64,000 bases of DNA from the NCBI GenBank assembly GCA_947561395.2, contig OX387182.1:1932001-1996000 (forward strand). Direction: 5' to 3'. The DNA is from Buxus sempervirens (Eukaryota > Streptophyta > Magnoliopsida > Buxales > Buxaceae). Below, one piece after another: positions 33,877-46,975 of this stretch. Both the position numbers and the translations under genes were made by a program. Below the pieces are notes generated by a model that saw only the letters and a program-made list of their open reading frames with translations, was not told the DNA's origin and did no database searches. Within the stretch, counting starts at the first letter, position 1. Every line of letters starts with the position of its first letter.

Positions 33877-34669
33877 GGTGGTGTGTCTTTGGAGAAACCT
33901 GTAGGCCATGGGCATGGTTTGGAAAATAGTGACACATATCACGCTCAGACATTTGGTTGGTGAGTGAGGGACCAGGCTGAAGAGACTTTCATATTTTATA
34001 CCCGTAATTATAACCAACAGGCAATCATAACACATGTGATGTTCCTTTCTGTGTTTTTGTTATTCCCTTTTTTGGAAGGTTTGGATGAATGGGTATGTAA
34101 GATTGCTACAGACATTGATGTCCGGGATGGTTGATATCTTACATGCATGTAAATGAATGATAGTTTTCACTCCTCTTAATGTTTCAGATTGTTATTTTGT
34201 GAAGGATTGTGAGACCTTCCAAGTTTTCTCTTGCCACATGGGGTTTTTATTGTTTGCAAAGGTATTATAAGCATAAGCTTCAATTGTGCTGCCTTAAGGT
34301 GAGCATTGCTTAAATGTCCTAGACAAAACTTGCTTATGATGTGTGTGTTTCTTGGGGCATAGAAAAAGGTTTACACTTCTTCTGAAGTGCATGAATTGTA
34401 TTTCTCAAGACACAGAGGATGGTTCTCATTGGTGAAAATCGTAAATTCTAAAATTTTCTGACAAATTTGTAGTCATTACTCTTATGGTACCGTGGTTTTA
34501 AAAATGGATGCTAATTATTTAACCACAGTGAAGTAAATTCATATTGGTGATTTTTCTTTTATTCTTTACAATTGTTGTCTTTTAGCTCACCTGATATCAG
34601 GAAATTCTCAAAAGTGATCACTTTGTTATTTTCAGTCAGTTTTGTTTTTCCTTATTCTTTCGGTGTTTT

Positions 34670-34695
34670 GGGGGGGGGGGGGGGGGGGGGGGGGG
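34670..34695 (+). repeat. Poly-G tract, about 26 bases
   Basis: The second G run, 0.8 kb after the first and about 430 bp before the FAR1-like coding start. It can form stacked G-quadruplexes and is error-prone in sequencing. Confidence 0.9.
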
Positions 34696-35127
34696 TGGGT
34701 GTTGGGGTTTGGTTGGATTATGTATTGCAGTATTTAGATCTGGCCTGATTAATTTGATACGTAATGTGAAGTTATTCATCATAGGTGTGAAACTCTGAAA
34801 TGTTAATGTGACATGCCTTTGTGTGTACTTATATTTTCCTCCTGATATAAATGTATCTTTGAAAGTAGTCACAACATTGGAATTTCCTTGCATGAATTTA
34901 TATGGTATATTATTTTATTTTTATTGAACCACTTTTTCCTATTTAATTATTCATTTGCCTCTCTGTGTAACTTGCCAATGTGATCACTGAACAATGAGTC
35001 AGATTTTTTATCCATGGGATTGCATATCGGCGGGAACTTGATATAGAGTGTTTCTGGAGCCAATGTGATGGCAAATGGCGGTCACAGGTGAATGGCAGAG
35101 ATGAAGTGGATTTAAAATTTCACAGCC

Positions 35128-38100
35128 ATGATGGAATTTATTATTAGTATGGGGGATATGAATATAGAGCCCTGTAATGGTATGGAATTTGAATCAAACG
35201 AGGCAGCTTACTCATTCTATAAAGAATATGCTAAATGTGTGGGGTTTGGGACTGCCAAGCTAAGCAGCCGCCGTTCAAGGGTATCTGGGGAATTTATTGA
35301 TGCAAAATTTGCATGTATGAGATATGGAAGCAAGCAACAGTCTGCTGAAGTCATTAATCCACGACCTTCTCCAAAGATAGGTTGCAAGGCAAGCATGCAT
35401 GTGAAGAGAAAACAAAATGGAAAATGGTTTGTACATAGTCTTGTAAAGGAGCATAACCATGAACTTTTACCAGCTCAAGCACGTTTCTTTCGAAGCCACA
35501 AAACTACGGGTCCGGTTAACAAGAATTACACTAGACTTCGTACATGTAAGATATATGCTGAAACTTCAAAACACCTTGGTGGATGCCAACATGTTGATGT
35601 TTTAGAGATTGATGGAGGTGACCAGTTTGATAAAGGGTTGAGATTGGTGTTAGAGGTGGGAGATGGGCAATATATGCTTGACCATTTGATGAACATGAAG
35701 GAAGAGAATCCAAAATTCTTTTTTGCGGTGGACTTCAATGAAGAACAATGTTTAAGAAATGTGTTTTGGATTGATGCCAAAGGCAGGACTGATTATGTCA
35801 ACTTTGGTGATGTAGTTTCATTTGACACCACATATGTCAAAAACAAATACAAGACCCCTCTTGCTCTTTTTGTTGGAGTTAACAATCATTTTCAGTCCAC
35901 ATTGCTTGGATGTGCATTGATTGCAGATGAGACTGTGTCTACATTCGTTTGGTTAATGAAGACGTGGCTTAAAGCAGTGGGGGGACAAGCTCCAGGGCTG
36001 ATTCTTACTGACCAGGATAAAGCCATGAAAGCTGCTGTTGCAAAGGTTTTCCCTGGCACACATCATTGTTTCGGATTGTGGCATGTATTAGAAAAGATCC
36101 CTGAAAATCTTGGTCATTTAACTCAACAACATGAGAATTTTACTGCAAAATTTTATAAATGCATCAAGTCTTTGACAGATGAACAATTTGAAAAGAGATG
36201 GTGGAAAATTGTTGATAGGTTTGGGCTCAAAGCGGATGAATGGATCCAGTCATTGCATGAAGATCGTAAAAGATGGGTGCCAACTTACATGAGAGGTATG
36301 TTTCTTGGTGGGATGTCTACCCCTCATCGATTTGAAAGTATAAACTCTTCTTTTGATAAATATATCTATAGGGATACTATATTGAGAGAGTTTTTTGAGC
36401 AATATAAAACAATTCTGCAAGATAAATACGAGGAAGAAGCCAAAGCAGATTTTGATGCATGGCATGAGTCACCTGAGTTAAAGTCTCCATCACCCTTTGA
36501 AAAACAATTGTCAGCAGTGTACACACATGAAATCTTTGAGAAATTCCAAGTTGAAGTTTTGGGAGCAGCTGCATGCCATCTTAAAAAATTAACAGAAGAT
36601 GGGTCAGACATAACATTTAGTGTTAAAGACTTTGAAGAGCATCAAAATTTCATAGTGACATGGAATGAAAGAAAGAAAGAAATATTTTGTTCATGCCTTT
36701 TGTTTGAATATAAAGGATTTCTTTGCAGACATGCAATGGTAGTTTTCCAAATGTCTGGTGTGTTTAGCATCCCATCTCAATACATATTAAAAAAATGGAC
36801 AAAACTTGCCAAAAGCAGGCATCCAATTAGTCAAAGATTGGATGAGTTGCAGTCTAGGGTGCAACAGTACAATGATCTATGTAGACGGGCGATTGTATTG
36901 GGTGAAGAAGGGTCATTATCTCAAGAAAGCTATGATGTTGCTTTATGCTCACTAAAAGAAGCTATGGGGCAATGTGTAATTGTGAATAAAAAGCCTAGGA
37001 CATCAATAACTCATCTTAACATTGAAGAAGAGAATCCTGGTAACAGTACCGCATCTAAGCTCAATAAGCTCGATCCTCGAGTGGCCAAAACAAAAGGGGC
37101 TCTTAAGAGAGTTGAAGATGGAATGGAGAAGATAAATATTCAAAATTCAAACAAGGAAGTGAAGGTTAGCAGAGATTTAGCATTTGACATATCTATCTGT
37201 ACCTAGTATGTTGCTGTTGTGGACTATTTTTAGTGTCTGATTCAATTAATTGTGATTTTGAATATATTTAAGGTGCATTTGGAGCCAATAGCAATTAATG
37301 ATGGTATGGAGACAAATGAAGTTCATCTGAATGACATAGTTGAGGCTGGAATCGAGAATTCAAATAATGAAAATACTGCAAACGACGAAATATTGGTTAG
37401 TTGAGTTTTAATGTTTCACCAAAAAGCAGGTTGAATATATTTATTTCTAAATTTTTTTATCCAAAAACTATTTTAGTAAGCCTCTTGCACTTGTTTTAGG
37501 TACATTCAGGGGCAGAAGTAATTATTGTTGGCAGACAAGGCAGCTTCCATCCAATGGTTTGTTATATTTTATCCCTATCTCGGTTTGTTTGAAACAATAT
37601 ATAAAAATATGGCAAAATGATTACTAGATAAAGATATTTCTCATTTTCATGCTTCTACGAGATTTCTACTTGAGCAGTCTAACTTAGGATGGTTGGGGAG
37701 GTTTTCAGAGGAGAATGCATGCGATAAAGAACGTAATTGTCAACTTGTTACATTTTGAAAGAAGTTTTTTCATTTAAATATATTATATTAGTATTTAATT
37801 ATTAAGTAATGAAATTTCTGAAATCGGGTTTTAATGCATGTAGAAGCAGTTACCGCCACCTCTTCAAGATTCTTATGCCATTCATTGGATGTTTAATATA
37901 TTGTATAGGATAGCACATACGTGAACATAGTGTATAATGCAAGGAACTCAGTCAACCAGGTTTCATACTTGTTATATGGATTATAATAACTCAATAGCAT
38001 CTAGTTTGAATTAATTTAGAATTAGAAAAAAAATTGCTTTTTCTTAACAGATAATAAACTGTATCCATTGGAAGGAGAATTTACAAGTAAATTCAGGAAA

Positions 38101-41100
38101 GCATAAAACTGATCTGTGTATGCTAAAAGATATAAAATACAGAGAGTTCAGATTTTTGAGTTTATTATAATTTTTTCCTAATTAGATAAGACATTTTATT
38201 GTTGCTGTTGTTCTTTTTATTTTCTTGCATGATTTTTCCTTTTTATTCAAATTATTCTTTCGAGAATCTAATTCCTCATTATGCATTCATTCTGGATTGG
38301 GAAGTGAGTTCCATGGAACTCATTCCCCAAACGAGTGTGCAGAAGTTGAAGAAATGTTAGGTTTGATGTTTGGTAAAGGATGATCGATTCTTGTAGAGCT
38401 TATAAATATTACAAGTTTGACATTGTTTCATAAATGACAATTGACAAGTCATATAAAGCAGTCTTTAAAACAAGTTTTATGTATATCCTTCAGAATTTAC
38501 AGAAATTACAAGTATTCCACCCCACTTTTGCAAAACTCATTTTGAAAATTCCAGAAACAGGTGTTGGCCATTGGGCAGATTCGTCTTTTTAGTGTATTTT
38601 ATAAAACTCATTGGGGGGAAACTTCATTTCCTAAATGGAACCAAACACCCGTTGAACCCCTCAAAACTCATTATAACCCATGGAACCCATTCCATGCTGT
38701 GGAATGAGTTCCCAAAATGAATGCCAAACGATGCATATGTTGCTAAAACAGTGTACTTGTCATTTTAAATTTCCATTTTGTGGGAAATTCCTTAACTTTG
38801 GCTAAGTCAATTTTGCTATTTTGTGATATTTCCTTTATAACTTATATTAAGGTAGTAATAGCGTCAATGCAAGTAAAATTGCAATGCCCTTGAAAAGGGA
38901 AAATTTCCCTAAATGGGGAAATTAGAAGCCTGATGTTGCATTTCAAGGGTATTCAATCATTGCCTTTGAGAACCATTCTATATTCATAGGTAAAGAGATC
39001 GAATTGCTGCTTGCTGTTTGTGAAAATATGATTTTCTGTGTCATTTAGGGGTTAAGCTGATTTTTCTGAACTTTTTGTTTGGCTTAAACTTTATGAGGTA
39101 AAATAGCTCCAGAGGAACATCCATCTGTTTATAATGTATTGGCTGTTGATCATGTTTCTTCTTAATTGTTAGAAGGAATGATGGATATGGCACTCCAACT
39201 TGCTATAACCTGTCGTAGTTTTCAACTAGTGGCTAGGTTAGCCATCACTGGATGTTAAAGAAGGAAGGAGTCCAAAGATAGAGAATCTACAATTAGTCCA
39301 AAGATCAAATGAATATCATCTTCTCCCAAAAAGAATCTTGGTTGCATATAAATCTCAACGCAATCGTAGAATTTTATAGATGAAGGACAGGGATCCGGAA
39401 AGAAGTGAATCAAAATAGAATTTTCAAATTACGGGAAAAATATTATAGTTTTACAAATTCTCAGGTGGTTGTTTGAGATGGAAAAGGTTTTCAACTGCAA
39501 GGATTTGCTGTATCCTAGGATGTTGAAGCTGGTCTACAGTGGATCATTGGGCTTTGCTATGATGTGATGAGCTTCTAAAGTCCAAACTGAAGGGATTGGG
39601 CATGGAAGAAACCAAAAAAGAAAAAAAAAAGGGTCAAGTTTTGTACTGTCCAAGTTAATATTTAATTTGTAATTCATTTTAGAAATTGATTGAGAAGAAA
39701 CTGTTAGTTCAAGTAATTGTAACATGAGCTATCACAGGGACAGATTCTGGAAAAGAATATGTGATGCTGAATTTTCACGCTGTGGCGGCTAATCTTTCAT
39801 TGCTATGTAAATTTGAGAACTTGTTTTCTGTCAAGTAGAGAAACTTGCCAATTCTTCCATATAATATTGGCAACAAATATTTATTTGCATGCTTTGAACA
39901 CAAGGATTTAGGAATTCTATATGGCCAAGCGTTGGATGTAGAAAGCCTGTGCCTAGCACTTGATGTAATGCTCATTCTAGCTTAAGTCTAGATCTGTGGA
40001 GACAGAAATAGGTGTTGCATTTTGCTATGGATACAGAGGATAACATGGTAGGCACAAGGTCTTGACGCGTTGATGATTATAGTTCATCAACCTTTGTGAT
40101 GGGGTGGGGCCCACTGAAAATCCATGACTTCAGTGATTTGTCTCTAGTATGAAGAAAGATTTCTCTGGTTCCTCTTTCTTGAAAGTCCTGAGGAGGTATA
40201 GAGATGATGGTATTCAGCATCCAGGGTTTTTGGAGCGATTTCGTCTCTCGAAGGGTACCGTCTTTTTTTGTTTTTATTGCACTGTTAGATAAAATGTTAA
40301 ATGTAAAGTACCTCAAAATCAGGAGGGTGGGGGTATGGAGGGGAAGATTTGGGTGAGGAAGAGCACCTGGGAATTGAGATCAGGAGGCTGCTAGCTGCTA
40401 CTGTTATCTTGTTAGCCTCTGTTTAAACTCCAAATGAATGATGGTCTCTTTTATATTGGGGCATAGAAAATCCTCATTGATGCTTTCACTTTCAAAAGGA
40501 ATGTGTAAATGGTTAATCGTAAACTTAAAAGAAAAAAAAGGCCATATGCATAACTAAGCTTAAAAAGAACGGCCATATGCATAACTAAGCTTTTATTCTT
40601 CTCTCCCTTCCTCTTTCTCTCCTCCCCCAGTGTTGTGTAAGAGCCCTCAAAACATTTACAATGATCAGAAAACTCATAACATAATTTGCTGAAACTTTCA
40701 TGTGGAGTTAAAAAACAGGGGGAGAGGGAAGGAAGCAGGGCGATGGGTGTTATGCCTCCTTGTGCTCATGATTCTTATGCTTTGAGGTACATTGCCTCAT
40801 CTCCCCCATTTAAAATGTCGAAATTGTAGTATTCTAATATACCCTTTGTTTCTGGCCTATTTTGTTGGTTGGTTAGAGTAATGACCTGTGGGCCCCCCAA
40901 CAGAAATTTATCTTCTGTTTTCAACTTTCTGGCTTATTGAGTGTGCATGATCATGGCTTTTCACACAGGGTTAAAAAAAATTAGAGCCTTTCTGCTGGAT
41001 CTGCAATATAAGATTTGGGAAATTGTCAAATGACTTAGATCACTGGATTGGGTAATTGGGCGATGGGACAATTTGAAGAAGGGCTTTCAGTATATCAGGA

Positions 41101-41889
41101 GCAATGACCTTATTGTACCTAAAAGATCACTGATTCAATGTACTTCGGGATTTCAAACTGTTATGCAATGAGTGAAACCAGATTTATTGATACACATTCC
41201 TGCTTCCATGTTTTCCGTATCTCCTTGTTACTGCATTTATCATTTTTTTGGCACATTGGTGCTCTTGGTGCAATTGAGTACCCACTTATCATTAAATTTA
41301 GACTCTTGAAGTAGTTATAACACGGAACAACTAAATGTTATGAAGGTCTACATAGCTTTTAACCATAAGATGTCTTATTTTCTTGAATGGTCTTCAATTT
41401 GATAATTACCATACGTAAATGCTGATGATTTTTTGAGTTAGTTAATCAATCAGGTCACCCATCTGGTGCATGATTGTAGATAAAATAGGAGTAACTCTAT
41501 TAGATTGGTATTTTCCCCTTCTATTTTTTCATCAATGAAGTGATTTTTTATGGTATGTCACTCAGGTATTGATGGATGTTAGGTGTCTCCTGAATGGACA
41601 ATTTTGGAGAATCCCTCATGATAAGAGTACTGCAATCAAGAACATCAATGAAGAAGCTCAGAACGTGGGACATAGAGAAGCAAGGCTTTTACGATACAAA
41701 GAGAAGAGGCAGAAGAGAATTGGATATGAAGCTGGGAAGCTCAATGATGAGAAGCGCCCTAGATTGGAGGTTTGTTTTTGTGTCTTAATCAAGCATATTT
41801 TCTTTTTGTTAAAACACATGAATTTGCTGTGGCTACTTGTTATAATTGTTAATATGGTTGAACAGAGAGGAACTGCAGAACAATCCTGA
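35128..41889 (+). CDS. FAR1/FHY3-family factor, FRS4-like
   Basis: Large exon 35128-37164 (679 codons), then phase-0 exons 37273-37395, 37500-37556, 37909-37959, 41566-41769 and 41866-41889 (stop). The first three exons are well supported, the last three inferred from splice sites and frame. FAR1 domain residues about 20-117 (MEFESNEAAYSFYKEYAKCV, GTAKLSSRRS, zinc ligands C63, C86, H109/H111). MULE-transposase-derived domain about 195-410 keeps D233 (FDTTY), D295 (LTDQDKAMK) and E403 (RFESINSSF). SWIM zinc finger C521-x-C523...C533-x-H535. It is closest to Arabidopsis FRS4 (MEFETHEDAYLFYKDYAKSV). Role: nuclear DNA-binding regulator descended from a Mutator transposase; FHY3/FAR1 act in phytochrome A signalling. 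The 41566 exon resembles part of a CCT motif, which is unexpected. The ATG at 35149 (MGDMNIEPCNG) is an alternative start. Confidence 0.88.
37960..41565 (+). other. Large intron of FAR1-like gene model
   Basis: A 3.6-kb span between the inferred exons ending at 37959 and starting at 41566. Apart from the possible MITE I recognise no exon, RNA gene or element. If the CCT-like exon is not part of the gene, this is intergenic. Confidence 0.4.
38281..38727. mobile_element. Possible MITE in FAR1-like intron
   Basis: The left side TGCATTCATTCTGGATTGGG, followed by GTGAGTTCCATGGAACTC, is loosely the reverse complement of the right side, ending GGAATGAGTTCCCAAAATGA then ATGCCAAACGATGCA. The inverted ends and about 450-bp size fit a MITE. 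The target duplication is not clear. Confidence 0.35.
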
Positions 41890-44800
41890 AATGAGTGCTC
41901 TCTTGCATACGGGTAATCCACAAATTTCATTTCGGGTCTGTATGAGTGTTTTTGTGTAGCCTTACTAAGGCTTTAAACACAAATGCTGTCATGAATTTTC
42001 TTCTTTTGATGAAAATACAGATAGATAATAAAGAGTACAACAGAAGAGAAAGAAACCAATAAAGCATAAATAAAGACCAAACCTTTACAATCCGTCAGTT
42101 ATGCCTTTGTAAGAGTGTGGGTAACTGGCATGCATATTAGAGTGAACCTACCTCTGGAGGATTAATAATTATCTATGTAAATGGTTGGGTCTTTACTCAT
42201 TTATATGCTCCAATTGGCATCATTTTAGAAGATTGCATTAAGAATTTGCTCTGTTGTTTCTTGCATTTAGGAATAATTCCGTCTCTTTTTGACTATTAGA
42301 AATACCTCCTTTGGTAACTGACAAACTGTAAATGCACTTCTGTCCCCAAAAAGATTTAGAAAGGAAATTCCTCCATGTAGCGTACAGATTTTTGCATGGA
42401 GATACATAAACAGAACTGTTATTGCTTCTCATCTTACTATGCGTTAGCTGCTAACTTCTGATCAGGTTTGATCAAGTGATGCCAGTGTTTGCTGTGATGG
42501 CGAAATTTCACCGGTTTTGGCAGAAAAAGAAACGGAAACAAAAAGATTCCATGGGGGGTACCAAACACCCCTGCACCCCCACTCTACAACACCCTCGCAC
42601 AAACCACCACCCTCCCCACACATACCCATGCACCATTCCCCACCCACAAGCACCACAAAAGTTCTGTATGACATGGGTTGTGTTTCACCGTGTGGGACAA
42701 ACTTTGCATAGTTTCGACAATATGCTCTACTTTCCGTAGAAACAGATGGATTCTGCACAGCATGCCATGAGGAATCTCTAAAAGGAAAAGGAAAAAAAGA
42801 AAAGAAAAGGAGAAGGCGAAAAGATGAGAGAGAGAGAGGTAGCATACTTGCCTCCACCTCTTGGATATTTGCCACTATCCTTTTTTTTTGTGGGGGGGGG
42901 GGGGGGGGGGGGGGGGGGATGGGATGAGTTCATACCTGACCTTTAATTCCTTTATTTACTAGTTCAACACTGTGTTACAAAAAAATGCAGTGGCACAACC
43001 AGTGAAATTTTAGTGAAACGGCATTGCTGGTTAAACAGCATTGAAACCGGCATGATGAATCTTGATCTACACCAATTTCAGAAGGCAAGCTTTACGTTAG
43101 GATGTGAACTAAGAGGAAATTGTTCTGAACAGAGGAATTATAATTGATATTACTGCATGGAACACCAGCAACTCTTAAGATAGAGAGGTTGAACTTTCTC
43201 TGCCCTTCATTTTCATTTGTTTCCTGCTTGAATTAAATATAATGGTGAACGATTACCAAAATTTAGAAGTATTTAAGTCTCTATGTGAATGGGTAGATTG
43301 GTTAGGCATGGTACAACAGTCTGTAGTTACATGATTTGCTCACACCACAGATGAATTCAGATGATCCACTTGTCCATATGTTTTTTGACATGATTTCTCT
43401 TAACATACTAAGTTCCCTACTGAATAATTCAACCGGTGGAACCAGGACTATCAGTTGTTCAGACCTAGAACCATGTTCAACCAGTATTTGCTCTGAAAAG
43501 TTCAAACATGGATATTATGCATCAGGCATATGGCATGCTGATTTTCTGTACGGATCTGAATTTAATTTTTTTTATGAAGCTTTAGTTCTAATTCAAATGC
43601 TTGATTGATAAGGCATAAATTATGACCAAGAAAATGGTAGTCCTTAATCAACGTTAAATTTGTTAGGAAGAGATATCCATCACCATCTCATTCTATGTAA
43701 GTTGAGCAGCTTCATACATGTCATGGACTGTAGGTCTGGTAATGGTCCTACTGCCAGTCCTTAATGTTTAAACACAAATAATTAATTGAATCAGGATATT
43801 CTGAATTCAGATATGGTTCAAATTTAGATAATCATTTAAAAAAACCTGTTGATTTTTAATTAGATTAATTGTTGGGCTTAAAAATTGAACTAGGAGAAAA
43901 GCAGTCTGGCAGGGACTTGTATTGATAGTGACAACCTGTTGGGTGGGGTTCAGGCCTGAGAACGTCCAACCCTATCACATGAGTAAGAGGTGCTATTAAG
44001 ATAACGAAAGGAAAAAAAAGTAGAATGGGGAGAAGAAGAAAAAAAAAATTTAGGGTTTCAATTGGTAGTTCATAGGGTTTGCATTAGTTAGCCTTGCTTC
44101 ATTGTTTGAGACTGGGGGGAAGTATTGTTGACCAAAAATATGTCCATGAATAATTCAAGGTACTGAAATTTTTTGTTCTGATAAAAATGTCTGTTTTCTT
44201 TAACAAGTGACTCTTTTTGAGGAGCTACAATAATACAATGAGACGGCTGTTTATTCAGCACTAATAGGTGTTTTATTATATTACAAAATGATTGCTAAAC
44301 ATGGGAGTTGTTAGTTTTCCTTTGTGTGAGTCTAGTTTAAGTTGTAAGCTGTAGCAGGAATCTTCTTTTCATATATTGTCAATATCCGATCTTGTTTTAT
44401 AGCTGTTGATGTCCAGAATTTTGATTTATTATCTTATTAATTATTCCGTGTGAGACTACTAATTTTGTAATTCTGTGCTTTAACTGTGAACAACACTTAC
44501 TTTAGCTGTCTTTCTCTTTAGACGTGTCTGGATTTTGTATTATCCTCTCTGGATGAGAAATTTGACTTCTTGATGTTGTATTGAAGTAGCCTATAAATCC
44601 TTTCTCATTTTTAGGGGTAAACAGCTTATTATGTTGTGGTCACTATGTATAAAATGACTTTGTGGTACAAATCCCAGATCATGCTTGCAAGCTTTACCTT
44701 GACAGTTGCAGTTGTATTTTTGGCTGCCAATTATTTGCAATAGTTAAATATTTAGAATGCGGTGGCAACTTTATTTAGGTAGGACAATTACTGCATGCTA

Positions 44801-46508
44801 TTATTTATTCTTTTTTTCTTCTCCAATTATCAATGTGGGGTTTAAAACTTTTGCAGGAAGAGCCAACTGTGAGGTTTATACAGGCACAAAATGCATTGCC
44901 ATCAAATTTGCCTGTGAAGCACCTTTGTTAGTAGCTTCATTGTCTTGTAAAGGTGTAGTTCAAGTCTTTCATAAAATTTTTTAGTATTATCATTAGGACA
45001 ACTAATGATAGCAATTTATTATGCAGATAAGGGAGGCAGGAGTCGTGTTAAAAGAAATTTTATGCTCTGTGGATGGGATGATTTTTAGATTTCAATATTG
45101 GGTATCTCCTTACATAGCAAAGACAAAGCAGGCAGCTTGTAGAAATGCATGTTTCCTTTTCTTGCCTCTTTCTCAAACAGTTTGGGTGTTTTCGAGCTGC
45201 CAATATCTGATTGGTAGGGCATTACTGTTGCTGTTATTGGTTCAATCAGATTATATTAGTACATCTTGCACGTTTTTGGCCTTCAAATTTATGTTAAATT
45301 ATCTAATATGATTTCTCTCTTAGGTTGTGACAATGAAGAATGCTTTACAAGAAGGCCCTTGGAGGTATTAAGGGGATCCTTCAGATGATGTGCTGCTGAC
45401 TTTTTGAATTATTTTGATGCAAAATTTAACCAAGCTATGATCCACAAGGCTCGATTGAAAACAGTTATTCTTCACAGCTTTTCAGGAGCTCGTTACCGAA
45501 GACTTCATTCCAAGGTAAGATTATTCACACTCGTATGCCGTATGTTCCTGCTTGATACAATGTAAAAATGGTAGCAAATTGCTTGTGGACATGCAGATAT
45601 ATTATTTACCATAATATGGTTCCATTTCCGCAGATCATATTCATATGATCACTCTTCTTGCATAGCCGCCCTGTGTATATGATGTTATATCATGTGTTTC
45701 CAGGGTTTTAATATTCCATTCCATTACACCCCGCCGCCTGCCACGTCACCCTGAATCTAGGGCACCTTATTTTTTAGGAAATGAAGGACCCATTGTGTAG
45801 TTGTTTCATGTCCCTTAAACCATCCGTCAACCATAAAATTGCAGGTGTCATGAAAGTCAGCTTGGAATATATGAGAATTACACACGCTTACAAACAAATG
45901 AATGATGTGGTTCTGTTACTTCATTTGGAGCAGTGACTGTTTTGATAAAATTTGCCCCCCGGTATAAGGTATTATTAATAACGTGTAAAGCTTGCCTGAT
46001 AATCTGAATGGAAATTTGGGGAGAGACTCTTTTGAGAAGCCATGGAGTTAGATTACATCTGCTTCCTGTCAATCGTTGTGGTTACAGGTATTGAATGAGT
46101 TGGATTAATTGCTATTTTCATGGCCATCTTCTAATTATTTATTTTACATCCATCATCTCGTCATAATGACAATAACCAATAAAATTAACAAATGGGAAAT
46201 CATAAATTTTGACACATTCTCTGAATCTAAAACATCTTGCCATGGCACATGCAGGGTACCCACACCAATTCTGAAGCTTCTGCTGAGGGTATCTTGCTGT
46301 GGATAAATCCAGATGTTATCAAACTGCGAAACATGATCATTAAGTACGAAGATTTTAGAGACAGATGAACTTCCATCATATATGATAAGAGCTCAAATTA
46401 AGTCACTACAATCACTTGCTCAATCATTATCAAGAGAGTGACACTTGTTTGCCTGACGATATCGAAGCCTAAGCAGAATGTGCACAAAATTGAATGACTA
46501 GTTTTATC
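41890..46508 (+). other. Region 3' of FAR1-like gene, possible alternative terminal exons
   Basis: No complete gene. Two stretches look like exons. 44857-44931 follows TTTGCAG and reads EEPTVRFIQAQNALPSNLPV then KHLC and a stop. 45325 onward follows TCTCTTAG (VVTMKNALQEGPWRY, stop), and 45410-45515 ends in a donor TCCAAG|GTAAGA. They could be alternative 3' ends or 3' UTR exons of the FAR1-like gene. The frames are compatible (phase 0), but nothing proves linkage. Confidence 0.35.
42892..42918 (+). repeat. Poly-G tract, about 27 bases
   Basis: The third long G run, again on the plus strand, preceded by T9-G-T. Minus-strand frames here give only low-complexity protein. Confidence 0.9.
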
Positions 46509-46967
46509 TAGGGGTGCAATTCGGTCCTGGTTGAGTTTTAACATAGTTGGTTCAGTTCTGGTCTTCAAAATACAAAACTGAATTACTTTGGTTCAGTTTT
46601 CGGTTTAAGCTTCAAATTAACCGAACCAAAACCCAATTATTTTCTATAGGAATACAAATATTTATATTCATACTTACAATGCTATTAGCAAAGTAGGCAA
46701 AGTAGCCAAACAGTCCCTTGTATTCATAATAGAACAAGTACTAGGCTACTAGCAAAATAGCCAAATGGCCCCTTGTGCTTTAGTCTCACATCGGCTGGGA
46801 GAAAGGTTTCTTCCCCAGCCGATTTCTATAAAGCCTCAAGCCCCTCCCCATACTAAACTGTTCGGCTTACATCGGCTAGCTAGCCCACTTTGGGCTTGGT
46901 TGACTTGGGCTCAGGGTTTTGTACACATGAATAATGAAGCATCCCGAACCAAGTTTGCCCATTAAAG
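46509..46967. other. Likely transposon left end (TAGGGGTGCAATTCGG) and flank
   Basis: Starts TAGGGGTGCAATTCGGTCCT with GGTTCAGTT/AACCGAACC words typical of hAT subterminal sequence. I found no matching right end before the next element at 46976. No gene. Confidence 0.3.
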
Positions 46968-46975
46968 GCACCAAC

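Noticed and set aside
33718-34035. Open frames with long polyglycine or polyproline runs
   Set aside because: They are translations of the poly-G tract and have no domain or splice support.
34636-34893. Minus-strand frame with a proline run
   Set aside because: Shadow of the second poly-G tract.
42462-42875. 137-codon minus-strand frame
   Set aside because: Low-complexity composition, no family resemblance, no promoter or splice context.
43338-43608. Plus-strand 90-codon frame near 43.4 kb as an exon
   Set aside because: The frame has no ATG at its start, no family match and no convincing donor; left unannotated.
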